This document shows positions 7,772-20,773 of a stretch of 64,000 nucleotides of DNA, in pieces (the first letter of the stretch is position 1; each line of letters starts with the position of its first letter). The translations under genes were made by a program, and so were the position numbers. The stretch covers positions 124,262 through 188,261 of the forward strand of contig NZ_RJSG01000001.1 in the NCBI RefSeq assembly GCF_003725775.1, written 5' to 3'. Below the pieces are notes generated by a model. The model made no database searches. It was not told the origin of the DNA and saw nothing but the letters and a program-made list of their open reading frames with translations. The DNA comes from Nocardioides marmorisolisilvae (lineage in GTDB: Bacteria > Actinomycetota > Actinomycetes > Propionibacteriales > Nocardioidaceae).

Positions 7772-8592
7772 GCCGCCAGCTCGCGCGCCCGCGCGAAGAC
7801 GTCGTCGAGCATCGCGTGGGTGAGCTTGCCGGTGAAGGTGTTCTGCTGCGACGGGTGGTAGCTGCCCAGCAGCGTCACGGGTCCGGCGGGTCCGTCCAGC
7901 ACGACCTCGGCCCGGTGGCCGAATTTCGGCTGTGGCTTCGGGATCGTGAAGCCCGCGTCCCGCAGCGAGGACAGCGCGGCGCCCCACCCGAAGGCTCCGA
8001 GCGTGACCACGACCTTCAGGGTCGGAGCGACCAACTGGACCTCGCGGGCGATCCACGGTGCGCAGGTGTCGCGCTCGACCGGCGTCGGCTTGTTCTGCGG
8101 CGGCGCGCACCGCACGGCCGCAGCCATCCGGGCGCCGATCAGGCCCTGCCCGTCGCCGGCGTGCAGCGAGGTCTCCTGACGAGCCAGCCCGGCCCGGTGC
8201 AGCGCAGCGAACAACCAGTCCCCCGACGAGTCACCGGTGAAGATCCGGCCGGTGCGGTTGCCACCGTTCGCCGCAGGCGCGAGCCCGATGATCAGGATCC
8301 GGGCGTCCGCATCACCCCAGCCGGCGATCGGACGCCCCCAGTAGGGCTCACCCGCGAACGAGGCACGCTTGGTCTCCGCCACGTCCTCGCGCCAGGTCAC
8401 CAGCCGCGGGCAGGCGCTGCAGACCGAGACCCGGGCGTCGAGCTCGGCCAGGTCCGCGACGTCGGCCATTTCGACCACGTCTGCAGCGGTCCGCGCGATC
8501 GGGGTGTCCGGTCGGGCCGGGTCGTCCGGCCACCCGGTTCCCGGCGGGACCGGGCTGGCGAACAGCTCGCCGGTGACCGGGTGCGGGAGCAT
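7768..8592 (-). CDS. Type-5 uracil-DNA glycosylase (UdgB)
   Basis: 274 residues. Removes uracil and related deaminated bases from DNA. Family 5 features: GLAPAANGGNRTGR (103-116) as motif A, lacking the Asp/Asn water activator of families 1-2, and GSYHPSQQN (243-251) as motif B. Four Cys for the 4Fe-4S cluster are Cys58, Cys61, Cys162 and Cys177. The start ATG overlaps the upstream yihY stop (TGATG), marking it as the last gene of the long minus-strand operon. Confidence 0.92.
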   Translation of the reverse strand: MLPHPVTGELFASPVPPGTGWPDDPARPDTPIARTAADVVEMADVADLAELDARVSVCSACPRLVTWREDVAETKRASFAGEPYWGRPIAGWGDADARILIIGLAPAANGGNRTGRIFTGDSSGDWLFAALHRAGLARQETSLHAGDGQGLIGARMAAAVRCAPPQNKPTPVERDTCAPWIAREVQLVAPTLKVVVTLGAFGWGAALSSLRDAGFTIPKPQPKFGHRAEVVLDGPAGPVTLLGSYHPSQQNTFTGKLTHAMLDDVFARARELAA

Positions 8593-9593
8593 CAGTCTTC
8601 CTCGGGAACCGGCTGCACCGCCGGCCCGTACGGCGGCTCGCCCGGGCGGACCGGGTACGACTCGCGCAGCACCAGCTTCTCCACCAGCGCGGGCTCCGGG
8701 CGCGGGGGCGCCAGGTAGCTTCCCGGGTCCAGGCTGTCCAGGTCGGCGGCAGCGGCGGCGCGCGCGGCCTTCTCCTCGGCGATCCGCGCGTCCCGGACGG
8801 CGTCCACCTCGGCCCCGAACAGCAGCGCCAGGTTCGTCAGCCAGAGCCACAGCAGCGCGACGATCGCGCCCGCGACCGATCCGTAGGTCTTGTTGTACGA
8901 GCCGAAGTTCGCGACGTAGAACGCGAAGCCGGTCGAGGCTCCGGCCCAGATCAGCAGCGCGAGGAACGCCCCCGGCGACAGCAGCCGGATCCGGCCGACC
9001 TTCACGTTCGGGGTGGCGTGGAACAGCAGCGCGACCACCACCACGACGACCACCGCCAGCGCCGGCCACTTGGCGATCTCCCAGCGGTCCACCGTGGACT
9101 GCGCGACCCCGAGCTTGGCACCGACCGAGTCGGCGAGCGGCCCCGAGACGGTGATGATCACCAGCCCGGTCACCAGCAGCACGATCGAGGCCAGCGTGAT
9201 CAGCAGCATCAGCGGCCGCAGCTTCCAGAACGGCCGGGTCTCCTCGACCTCGCGGACCCGGTTCATCGCGCGCGAGAAGCCGCCGACGTACGCCGAGGCG
9301 GAGTACAGCGCGCCGGCAGTACCGAGAGCGAAGGTCCAGGTGGCCCCACTCGCGTTCACGAGCGTGGTGATCGTCGGCTGGATCGAGTCGAGCCGGTCGG
9401 AGGACATCAGCGGCCGCAGGATGTCGATCACGGTCTTCACCGTGTCGTCGGGATCGCCGATCAGCCCGAGCAACGAGAACAGGGCCAACGTCCCCGGGAA
9501 GATTGCGAGCACGGCGTAGTAGGTCAGCATCGCGGCGAGGTCGGTGTCGTCGTGACGGAGGAAGTTCTTGGCCGAGGCGATCAGCGTCTTCAT
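8592..9593 (-). CDS. YihY/BrkB-family membrane protein
   Basis: 333 residues with about six membrane segments between residues 25 and 255, including the family signatures LTYYAVLAIFPGTLAL and GSVAGAIVALLWLWLTNLALL with GAEVDA right after. The cytoplasmic C-terminal tail of about 75 residues is rich in Ala, Glu and Pro. The family was once called RNase BN in error; its role is unknown, possibly transport or envelope related. It overlaps ppx upstream by 4 nt and udg downstream. Confidence 0.9.
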   Translation of the reverse strand: MKTLIASAKNFLRHDDTDLAAMLTYYAVLAIFPGTLALFSLLGLIGDPDDTVKTVIDILRPLMSSDRLDSIQPTITTLVNASGATWTFALGTAGALYSASAYVGGFSRAMNRVREVEETRPFWKLRPLMLLITLASIVLLVTGLVIITVSGPLADSVGAKLGVAQSTVDRWEIAKWPALAVVVVVVVALLFHATPNVKVGRIRLLSPGAFLALLIWAGASTGFAFYVANFGSYNKTYGSVAGAIVALLWLWLTNLALLFGAEVDAVRDARIAEEKAARAAAAADLDSLDPGSYLAPPRPEPALVEKLVLRESYPVRPGEPPYGPAVQPVPEED

Positions 9594-10513
9594 GTCACGC
9601 AGCTCCAGGCGATGCCGTCGAGGATGTCGGACTCGGAGACGGTGAGCGTCTGCACCGGGGTGCGACGCAGGATCCGGTCGAGGATGAGCGCACCGGCGCC
9701 GATCACGTCGGCTCTGCCCGGGTGCATGTACCCGAGCGCACGCCGGTCGGCCACCGTCATCGCGACCAGGTCGCCGATGGTGGCGCGGACGGCGTCGACC
9801 TCGAGGGTGGCCAGGTGCACCTGCTCGCGGTCGTACGCCGGCAGGCCGAGCACGCCCGCGGCGACGGTGGTGACCGTGCCCGCGACGCCGACGACGGTGC
9901 CGGCCAGGCCGGGGTCGACCCGGCAGGAGTCCAGGGCCGCATCGATGTCGGCCTCGACCGCGGCCACCTGCTCGGCGGTGGGCGGGTCGCCGTGCAGATG
10001 ACGCTCGGTCAGCCGGACGGACCCGATGTCCAGGGAGTGCTCGGCGGTGACCCGACCGTCCGCCGTACCGAGGATCAGCTCGGTCGAACCGCCGCCGATA
10101 TCGAGCACGAGCACCGGGGCCTCGGCCTCCGGTCCCAGCGCCCGGGTGGCTCCGTCGAACGACGCCCGCGCCTCCTCGTCGCCGCCGATGACCTCGACCT
10201 CCACGCCGATGCGCTCCCGGACCGCGCCGGTGAAGTCCGCGGCGTTTTCGGCATCACGGGCGGCCGAGGTGGCGCAGAACCGGATCCGGTCGGGCTGGTA
10301 CTCGGTGACGAGCATCGCGTACTCGTCGAGAGCGGCGTACGCGCGTTCCATCGACTCCTCGGCGATCCGACCGGTGCGGTCCACGCCCTGCCCGAGGCGC
10401 ACGATCCGCATCTCGCGGACGTGCTCGGTGGCAGTGCCGGCGCTCGGGTCGAGGTCCGCGACCAGCAGCCGCAGGGAGTTGGTGCCGCAGTCGAAGGCCG
10501 CGACCCTAACCAT
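9590..10513 (-). CDS. Ppx/GppA family exopolyphosphatase
   Basis: 307 residues with the ASKHA-fold phosphate loops: AAFDCGTNSLRLLVADL at the N-terminus and LVLDIGGGSTELILG near residue 130, plus ATSAARDAENA. Members hydrolyse terminal phosphate from polyphosphate or convert pppGpp to ppGpp. The length is that of the short two-domain actinobacterial type (Ppx1/Ppx2), without the C-terminal HD domain. The start overlaps the DUF501 stop by 8 nt. Polyphosphatase versus pppGpp phosphatase cannot be decided from sequence. Confidence 0.92.
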   Translation of the reverse strand: MVRVAAFDCGTNSLRLLVADLDPSAGTATEHVREMRIVRLGQGVDRTGRIAEESMERAYAALDEYAMLVTEYQPDRIRFCATSAARDAENAADFTGAVRERIGVEVEVIGGDEEARASFDGATRALGPEAEAPVLVLDIGGGSTELILGTADGRVTAEHSLDIGSVRLTERHLHGDPPTAEQVAAVEADIDAALDSCRVDPGLAGTVVGVAGTVTTVAAGVLGLPAYDREQVHLATLEVDAVRATIGDLVAMTVADRRALGYMHPGRADVIGAGALILDRILRRTPVQTLTVSESDILDGIAWSCVT

Positions 10514-11063
10514 CCTGGGTTCCTGAGGAGGTCGTGCTGCGACCGTCTCGAGGGACGCACGGCCCGGACTCCCACCAGTCCCCGAGCAGGTCGAGCACCT
10601 CGTCGCCGAGCGGGTTCACCCCGCGCCCCTGGGCGAGGGACTGGCCGGCCAGCACGTGCAGGCACTTGACCCGGTCGGGCATGCCGCCGGCGGAGATGCC
10701 GGCGATCTCCTCCACGCTCTGCCCCTTCTCGTCGGCGATGGCCGTCCGCGCTGCGAGGTACGCCTCGTGGGCCGCCCGGTACGCCGCAGCGAGCTCGGGG
10801 TCCTCCTCCAGCCGGGCCGACATCTCCTTCATCAGCCCGGAGGCCTCCAGGGTGCCGATCATCCCGGCCGCGCGCGGGCAGGTCAGGTAGAACGTCGTCG
10901 GGAAGGGGGTGCCGTCGTCGAGCCGCGGCTCGGTGGTCACCACGTCCGGGTTGCCGCACGGGCAGCGGTGACCGATCTCGTGGATGGAACGCGGTACCCG
11001 CCCCAGCTGCGCCTCGATCGCGTGGACGTCGTCGGGTTCGATGCTCAACTCCCGGTCACCCAC
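10506..11063 (-). CDS. DUF501 protein
   Basis: 185 residues; recognised by IEAQLGRVPR, HRCPCGNPDVV and PFPTTFYLTCP in the N-terminal half and the GGMPDRVKCLHVLAGQ segment later. The four Cys may bind metal. DUF501 proteins are kept between FtsB and Ppx in many actinobacteria, as here, but have no known function. GTG start at 11063 overlaps the FtsB stop. Confidence 0.9.
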   Translation of the reverse strand: MGDRELSIEPDDVHAIEAQLGRVPRSIHEIGHRCPCGNPDVVTTEPRLDDGTPFPTTFYLTCPRAAGMIGTLEASGLMKEMSARLEEDPELAAAYRAAHEAYLAARTAIADEKGQSVEEIAGISAGGMPDRVKCLHVLAGQSLAQGRGVNPLGDEVLDLLGDWWESGPCVPRDGRSTTSSGTQDG

Positions 11064-11598
11064 TGTTCGGGGTGATCCGGGTGGCCGGAGTGGGCTTCTT
11101 CAGCTTCTCGGGGTGGTCGGCGGCGTCCAGGGAGGCCCGCACCTTGCTCCACCACGCGTCCGGCTTCTTCTGCGCGATCGTCGCGGGATCGGTCAGCGCG
11201 TCGTGCCCGGTCAGCGGTTTCCCGTCCGACCCGATCACCTGGTAGCCGGTCTCCCCGGGCAGCAGCCAGCCGAAGCGCTCCCGTGCCTGCTGCTCGATGT
11301 AGGCGTCGTCGGACCAGCGCCGCTTCTCCCGCTTGGCGACCGCGATGCTCGCCTCGGCCTGCGCGATCTGGCTCTTCAGCTCGTTGATGTGCTCGCGCTG
11401 GCGCAGGTAGGCACGCATCGAAGAGGCGTAGGAGACGACCAGGATCGCGAAGACCACCAGCAGGATCGCGGCCCGGTTGGTGAACCGGGGACGCGCAGCA
11501 GCCGCCCCGCCGCTCCGCGGACGCGCGGCACCGCCCCGCTGGGCAGGGCGGATGTTGCGGGAAGGTCCCCGCTGCGGCGTACGTCTCTTCGGTGGCAC
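11056..11598 (-). CDS. ftsB: FtsB/DivIC septum formation initiator
   Basis: 180 residues: a basic disordered cytoplasmic tail (1-40), one membrane span (about 43-62, AAILLVVFAILVVSYASS), then a coiled coil (about 65-95) and a short periplasmic-type domain with RERFGWLLPGETGY. This is the FtsB/DivIC layout, a bitopic divisome protein that pairs with FtsL and FtsQ. CAGACT ends 7 nt before the GTG start, suggesting an internal leaderless promoter between eno and ftsB. Confidence 0.92.
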   Translation of the reverse strand: MPPKRRTPQRGPSRNIRPAQRGGAARPRSGGAAAARPRFTNRAAILLVVFAILVVSYASSMRAYLRQREHINELKSQIAQAEASIAVAKREKRRWSDDAYIEQQARERFGWLLPGETGYQVIGSDGKPLTGHDALTDPATIAQKKPDAWWSKVRASLDAADHPEKLKKPTPATRITPNSG

Positions 11599-11625
11599 GG
11601 CTCCTAGTCTGAACCCTGGAGGGGC

Positions 11626-13508
<1,883 letters not shown>

Positions 13509-13516
<8 letters not shown>

Positions 13517-14203
13517 ACTTCTGGTTGGCCGGGAGGCTGCCGGCCCAACCGGCATCCTCGGGGCTGGCCACGGAGGCCTTGGCGAACGACGAGACCGGCT
13601 CGGAGATCGACGTATCGTCGGACCCGGCGATCCCGGACTTGCCGGCGCCGTAGATCGGGTCGATCTCGATGTCGGCCTGCTTGCGGTAGTCGCCCTGGAT
13701 CTTGGTCACCAGCGCCTCGACCTGCTGCTGGGTCGGCTTGTCGACGCCCTGGGCGCCGAGCTCGCGGGCCGCGATCGCGTAGACCTCGAGCTGGCTCTGG
13801 TAGAGCTTGCCGATCATGGTGCGGAACTTGGCACGGTCCTTGGCCGCGACCGCCTGCACCGTCGGCTCGAACTGGTCCATCGCCTGGCGGTAGGTGGCCC
13901 GGTCGTAGGTGACGCCCTGCTCCTTGCCGAGCTCGGCGTTCAGCCGGGACTGCACCAGCGCGTTGACCATGTCGGCGCGGACCTGCCTGCGGGAGACCGT
14001 CTGCACGCTGCCCGACTGGGCCGGGTCCTTGCCCGCGTTGTCGATCGCGTCGCACTGGAGACGGGCCAGGAACTTCACGTCCGCGTTCGAGATCGTCCGG
14101 CCGTCGACCGTGGCGGCGACGTCTCCCCCGAGCGACTGGGAGCAGCCGGAGAGCACGAGAGCGGACACGCCGGCAGCGGCGAGGACGACCAGACGGTGGG
14201 CCT

Positions 14204-14207
<4 letters not shown>
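13509..14207 (-). CDS. SurA-N-like lipoprotein
   Basis: 232 residues. Lipoprotein signal ending in LVLSGC, then a SurA-type N-terminal helical domain: VAATVDGRTISNADVKFLARL and MVNALVQSRLNAELGKEQG. No parvulin (PpiC) domain is visible, so it is likely a membrane-anchored chaperone or protein-binding factor rather than an isomerase. GTG start overlaps the mfd stop (GTGA). The mfd, SurA-like, mazG order is conserved in actinobacteria. Confidence 0.83.
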
Positions 14208-17722
<3,515 letters not shown>

Positions 17723-17745
17723 TACGGGGCTCCTGGATCAGCGGT

Positions 17746-17783
17746 GAGATCGGGGGTCGGGCAACACGAACAACCCCGATCTC
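17746..17783 (-). terminator. Hairpin between lytic transglycosylase and mfd
   Basis: GAGATCGGGG and CCCCGATCTC form a perfect stem of at least 10 bp with a loop of about 15 nt in the 108-bp gap. No U-tract follows, so it is a weak intrinsic terminator or a Rho/RNA-end stabilising hairpin for the upstream minus-strand gene. Confidence 0.5.
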
Positions 17784-17830
17784 GGAACGAGAGGGGGTAC
17801 CTGGCAAGGGTAGCCGGGGACTCCGACGGT

Positions 17831-18607
17831 CTAGGAGGTCGCCCGGCTCGCGTAGGTGTTGGCGGCGTCGAGCACCGACAGCACGTAGCTGCGGTCGTGG
17901 TTGTAGGAGTGGATCGCGGCGTTCCAGCCGGAGACGGTGGCCAGGTCGTGGCCGTCGGCGCACAGGTAGCGGCCGGCAGCCAGGGCCGCGTCGTCCAGGT
18001 CCAGCGGGTCCTTCACCCCGTCGCCGTCGCCGTCGGCAGCCCAGCGCTCCCACGTCGACGGAATGAACTGGAGCGGGCCGATCGCGTGCTCCCAGGTGCT
18101 GTCGCCGTGCCACTGGGCCGAGGTCGGCGTCGAGCGGATCGCCGCGAACCCCTGCCCGTTCAGCGCCGGACCGATCACCGGGGTCGAGGAGCGGCCGTCT
18201 GTCAGCAGAGTTCGACCGCCGATGGTGCCGTGCTGCGACTCCACCCAGCCGATTCCGGCGAGAGTGTTCCAGGCCAGGTGGCAGCCCGGCTGCGCGGCGT
18301 GCAGGCGCAGCTCCACACTCCCGTACGCCGCCATCGCGGCCGCGGGGATGCCGACCTTGGCGCCGATGCGGGTGGCCCACGCCTGGCTGACCGCGAACGG
18401 CGCCCGCTGCGCGGACCGGCTCGAGGTGTTCGTGCGGGTGAGCGGCGCAGCCCCGGTGCTCGCCGGAGCGGGCGCGGCCTCGTAGGTGATGCCGGTGCCG
18501 TCGACGGCGCTACCGCCGCCACGGACGATCAGCAGGACGACGAACAGCAGCGCGGCCAGAACCGCACCGAGGATCGCGAAGCCGAGCCGGGGGTGTTCTT
18601 CGATCAC
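17831..18607 (-). CDS. Membrane-anchored lytic transglycosylase (MltB/SLT_2-like)
   Basis: 258 residues: N-terminal membrane anchor (about 8-29), Ala/Pro/Thr linker, then a lytic transglycosylase fold. Catalytic Glu lies in LAGIGWVESQHG; AIGPLQFIPSTW, the Asp-rich DGDGDGVKDP and the WNAAIHSYNHD tail are typical of actinobacterial SLT_2 enzymes that cleave the MurNAc-GlcNAc bond to the anhydro form. The start overlaps the pstB stop by 4 nt (ATGA), an odd partner for a wall enzyme. Confidence 0.9.
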   Translation of the reverse strand: MIEEHPRLGFAILGAVLAALLFVVLLIVRGGGSAVDGTGITYEAAPAPASTGAAPLTRTNTSSRSAQRAPFAVSQAWATRIGAKVGIPAAAMAAYGSVELRLHAAQPGCHLAWNTLAGIGWVESQHGTIGGRTLLTDGRSSTPVIGPALNGQGFAAIRSTPTSAQWHGDSTWEHAIGPLQFIPSTWERWAADGDGDGVKDPLDLDDAALAAGRYLCADGHDLATVSGWNAAIHSYNHDRSYVLSVLDAANTYASRATS

Positions 18608-19464
18608 CCGAAGCGGCCGTTGACGTAGTCGTCGGTGCGCGGGTCCTGCGGGCGCTCGAACATCGCCCGCGTGTCACCGTGCTCGACGATCACGCCAGGG
18701 GTTCCCTGCGAGGCAAGGAAGAACGCGCACTTGTCGGAGACGCGTGCGGCCTGCTGCATGTTGTGCGTGACGATCACGATGGTGACCTCCCGCGCCAACT
18801 CAATCATGGTCTCCTCGATCACGCGAGTCGAGGTCGGGTCGAGCGCCGAGCAGGGCTCATCCATCAGCAGCACGCGCGGCTTCACCGCGAGCGAGCGCGC
18901 GATGCACAGACGCTGCTGCTGACCACCGGACAGACCACCGCCGGGGGCGTCGAGGCGGTCCTTGACCTCGTTCCACAGTCCGGCCTTGGTCAGGCAGGAC
19001 TCGACCAGGGATTCGCGGGTGTCGCGGTCGGCCTTGGTGCCGGTCAGCGCCAGGCCGGCCAGCACGTTCTCCTCGATCGACATCGCCGGGAACGGGTTCG
19101 GCTTCTGGAAGACCATCCCGATCGCGCGACGGGCGTCGGTGAGCTTCTTCTCGGGGCTGTAGATGTTGTCGCCGTCGAGCAGCACCTGACCGGACAGCTG
19201 CGCGGACGGCACCAGCTCGTGCATCCGGTTCAGGATGCGCAGGAAGGTGGACTTGCCGCAGCCCGACGGGCCGATGAGCGCGGTGATCTTGCCGGCCGGC
19301 ATCGCCAGCGAGACGCGGTCGAGCACCAGGCGGTCGCCGAACCACGCGGAGATGTCGCGCGCCTCGAGGTGCGCCAGGACCGGCGCGGGGCCGTCGGGCA
19401 CGAACGGGTCGCGGACGTCCTGCAGCCGCGGCAGCAGTGCGGTGGGGTGCTCGTCGATAGTCAT
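18604..19464 (-). CDS. pstB: Phosphate ABC transporter ATPase PstB
   Basis: 286 residues. Energises phosphate import with PstC/PstA. Seen: Walker A LIGPSGCGKSTFLRILNRM, Q-loop MVFQKPNPFPAMSIEENV, signature LSGGQQQRLCIARSLAV, Walker B VLLMDEPCSALDP, H-loop VTHNMQQAARVSD. The PNPFPMSI and CSALDP signatures are PstB-specific. It has an N-terminal extension of about 30 residues before the first strand. The start at 19464 is likely; GTG 19506 is the alternative. No pstS, pstC, pstA or phoU adjoins it, so it is separated from its usual operon. Confidence 0.93.
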   Translation of the reverse strand: MTIDEHPTALLPRLQDVRDPFVPDGPAPVLAHLEARDISAWFGDRLVLDRVSLAMPAGKITALIGPSGCGKSTFLRILNRMHELVPSAQLSGQVLLDGDNIYSPEKKLTDARRAIGMVFQKPNPFPAMSIEENVLAGLALTGTKADRDTRESLVESCLTKAGLWNEVKDRLDAPGGGLSGGQQQRLCIARSLAVKPRVLLMDEPCSALDPTSTRVIEETMIELAREVTIVIVTHNMQQAARVSDKCAFFLASQGTPGVIVEHGDTRAMFERPQDPRTDDYVNGRFG

Positions 19465-19540
19465 CGTGGGACAGCGTCCGCGCTCCTCGCGTCGGGAAGG
19501 GGTCACCCGGGTGAACGCACGGTGAACACGCTCGGGAGGT

Positions 19541-19951
19541 CTAGCCCGATACGGCCTTGGTCGCCTCGTACTCGGCCACGCTGCGCAGGATGCAGAACTC
19601 GTTGCCCTCCGGGTCGGCCAGCGTCACCCAGCCGACACCCGGGCCGTAGTGGTCGCTGTGGTCCTCGACCACGGTCGCGCCGAGGGACAACGCCCAGGCG
19701 ACCTCCTCGGCGCGGTTCCGCTCACGCGGGCGCAGGTCGAAGTGCAGCCGGTTCTTCACCGCCTTGGTGTCCGGGTTCTGCAGGAACAGGATCTGGTGGC
19801 TCCCGTCCGGGCTCTGGATCATGCACTCGGGGTGCTCGGGCAGGTTCGGGTCGTCGGGGAGGTCGGTGTAGCCCAGGAGCTGCTTCCACCACTCCGAGAG
19901 GTCGTAGGCGTGCTGGGCGTCCACCGTGGTGTGCGAGACGAAACAGGTCAT
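19541..19951 (-). CDS. VOC (glyoxalase/bleomycin-resistance) superfamily protein
   Basis: 136 residues with the two beta-alpha-beta-beta-beta modules of VOC proteins: VDAQHAYDLSEWWKQLLGY at the start and LHFDLRPRERNRAEEVAWAL plus WVTLADPEGNEFCIL in the second half. His and Glu typical of metal sites (H in LHFDLR, E in GNEFCIL) are present. Substrate unknown. TAGAAA ends 5 nt before ATG 19951, a likely leaderless promoter. Confidence 0.85.
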   Translation of the reverse strand: MTCFVSHTTVDAQHAYDLSEWWKQLLGYTDLPDDPNLPEHPECMIQSPDGSHQILFLQNPDTKAVKNRLHFDLRPRERNRAEEVAWALSLGATVVEDHSDHYGPGVGWVTLADPEGNEFCILRSVAEYEATKAVSG

Positions 19952-19959
19952 GGACCTTT

Positions 19960-20694
19960 CTACCCCGAGACGACCACCGGCAGCTTGGTGAAGTTCCCCC
20001 ACGGCTGCGTCGCCCAGGTCGCGTAGGCGCCACCGGTGAGGAGCGACGCCACCGATCCGAGCAGACCCGAGCCACCGCAGGTGGCGAGACCGTTCGCGTC
20101 CGTGTACGCGGTGCAGATCTCGATCCACCGGATCGGTTCGGTCTGGGGTCCCGGGGCGCCCTGCTCGTAGGCGTCGCGGATCGTGAACACGACCGGGACG
20201 CCGGCCATCGGCGCTCCGACGAAGTTCGTCGCGTGCGTCGACAGGGTCAGGGTGAGCTTGAGACCGGGCTTGACCCTGGCCACGGTGGGCTCGGCCGAGA
20301 ACGTCGGCTGCTGCAGCGGCTTGGTCGTCGCCGACGCGGTCGCACCGGACTCGTACCCGGGCGCGCCGAGGAAGGTCGCCGTCACAGTGACCGGGTCGTT
20401 GGACGGTGCGGTCCCGAACACCTGGAGATACCCGTACTGCTCGTGCACGGGGGTGCCGTCGCCGACGCCGGTGAGGGCGACGTCGCCGGCGACCTGCTCC
20501 TGGTTCGGTCCGTGCACCTGGATCACCGCGGAGAAGGTGGATCCGACGTGGTCCCCGCCGCTCACCGAGACGGTGAGGGTGATCGGCTTCAGGTCGTCCG
20601 CGGCCGCCCGCGTGGTGAGCGCGACGGGCGCGGCGACTCCGAGAGCGAGGGCGAGGACGAGCAGGACGTGTCGGAGCTGCTGGAACGGGTGCAT
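19960..20694 (-). CDS. Secreted Ig-like beta-sandwich protein, unknown role
   Basis: 244 residues with a signal peptide (1-31, ending about AADD). The mature region reads as two beta-sandwich repeats: one with SGGDHVGSTFSAVIQV and PVTVTATFLGAPGYESG, another with PGLKLTLTLSTHATNFVGAP and VVFTIRDAYEQ. The second resembles bacterial Ig-like domains that constrain surface proteins. The C-terminus has CTAYTDANGLATCGG, a likely disulfide. No catalytic motif. Extracellular; function unknown. Confidence 0.6.
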   Translation of the reverse strand: MHPFQQLRHVLLVLALALGVAAPVALTTRAAADDLKPITLTVSVSGGDHVGSTFSAVIQVHGPNQEQVAGDVALTGVGDGTPVHEQYGYLQVFGTAPSNDPVTVTATFLGAPGYESGATASATTKPLQQPTFSAEPTVARVKPGLKLTLTLSTHATNFVGAPMAGVPVVFTIRDAYEQGAPGPQTEPIRWIEICTAYTDANGLATCGGSGLLGSVASLLTGGAYATWATQPWGNFTKLPVVVSG

Positions 20695-20773
20695 GAGCTG
20701 ACCTTCCCCACGAAGGATCCCCCGAACGAGCCCGAACCTACTTCGGTACTGGTCGGTTTCGCTAGTGGTTCGG

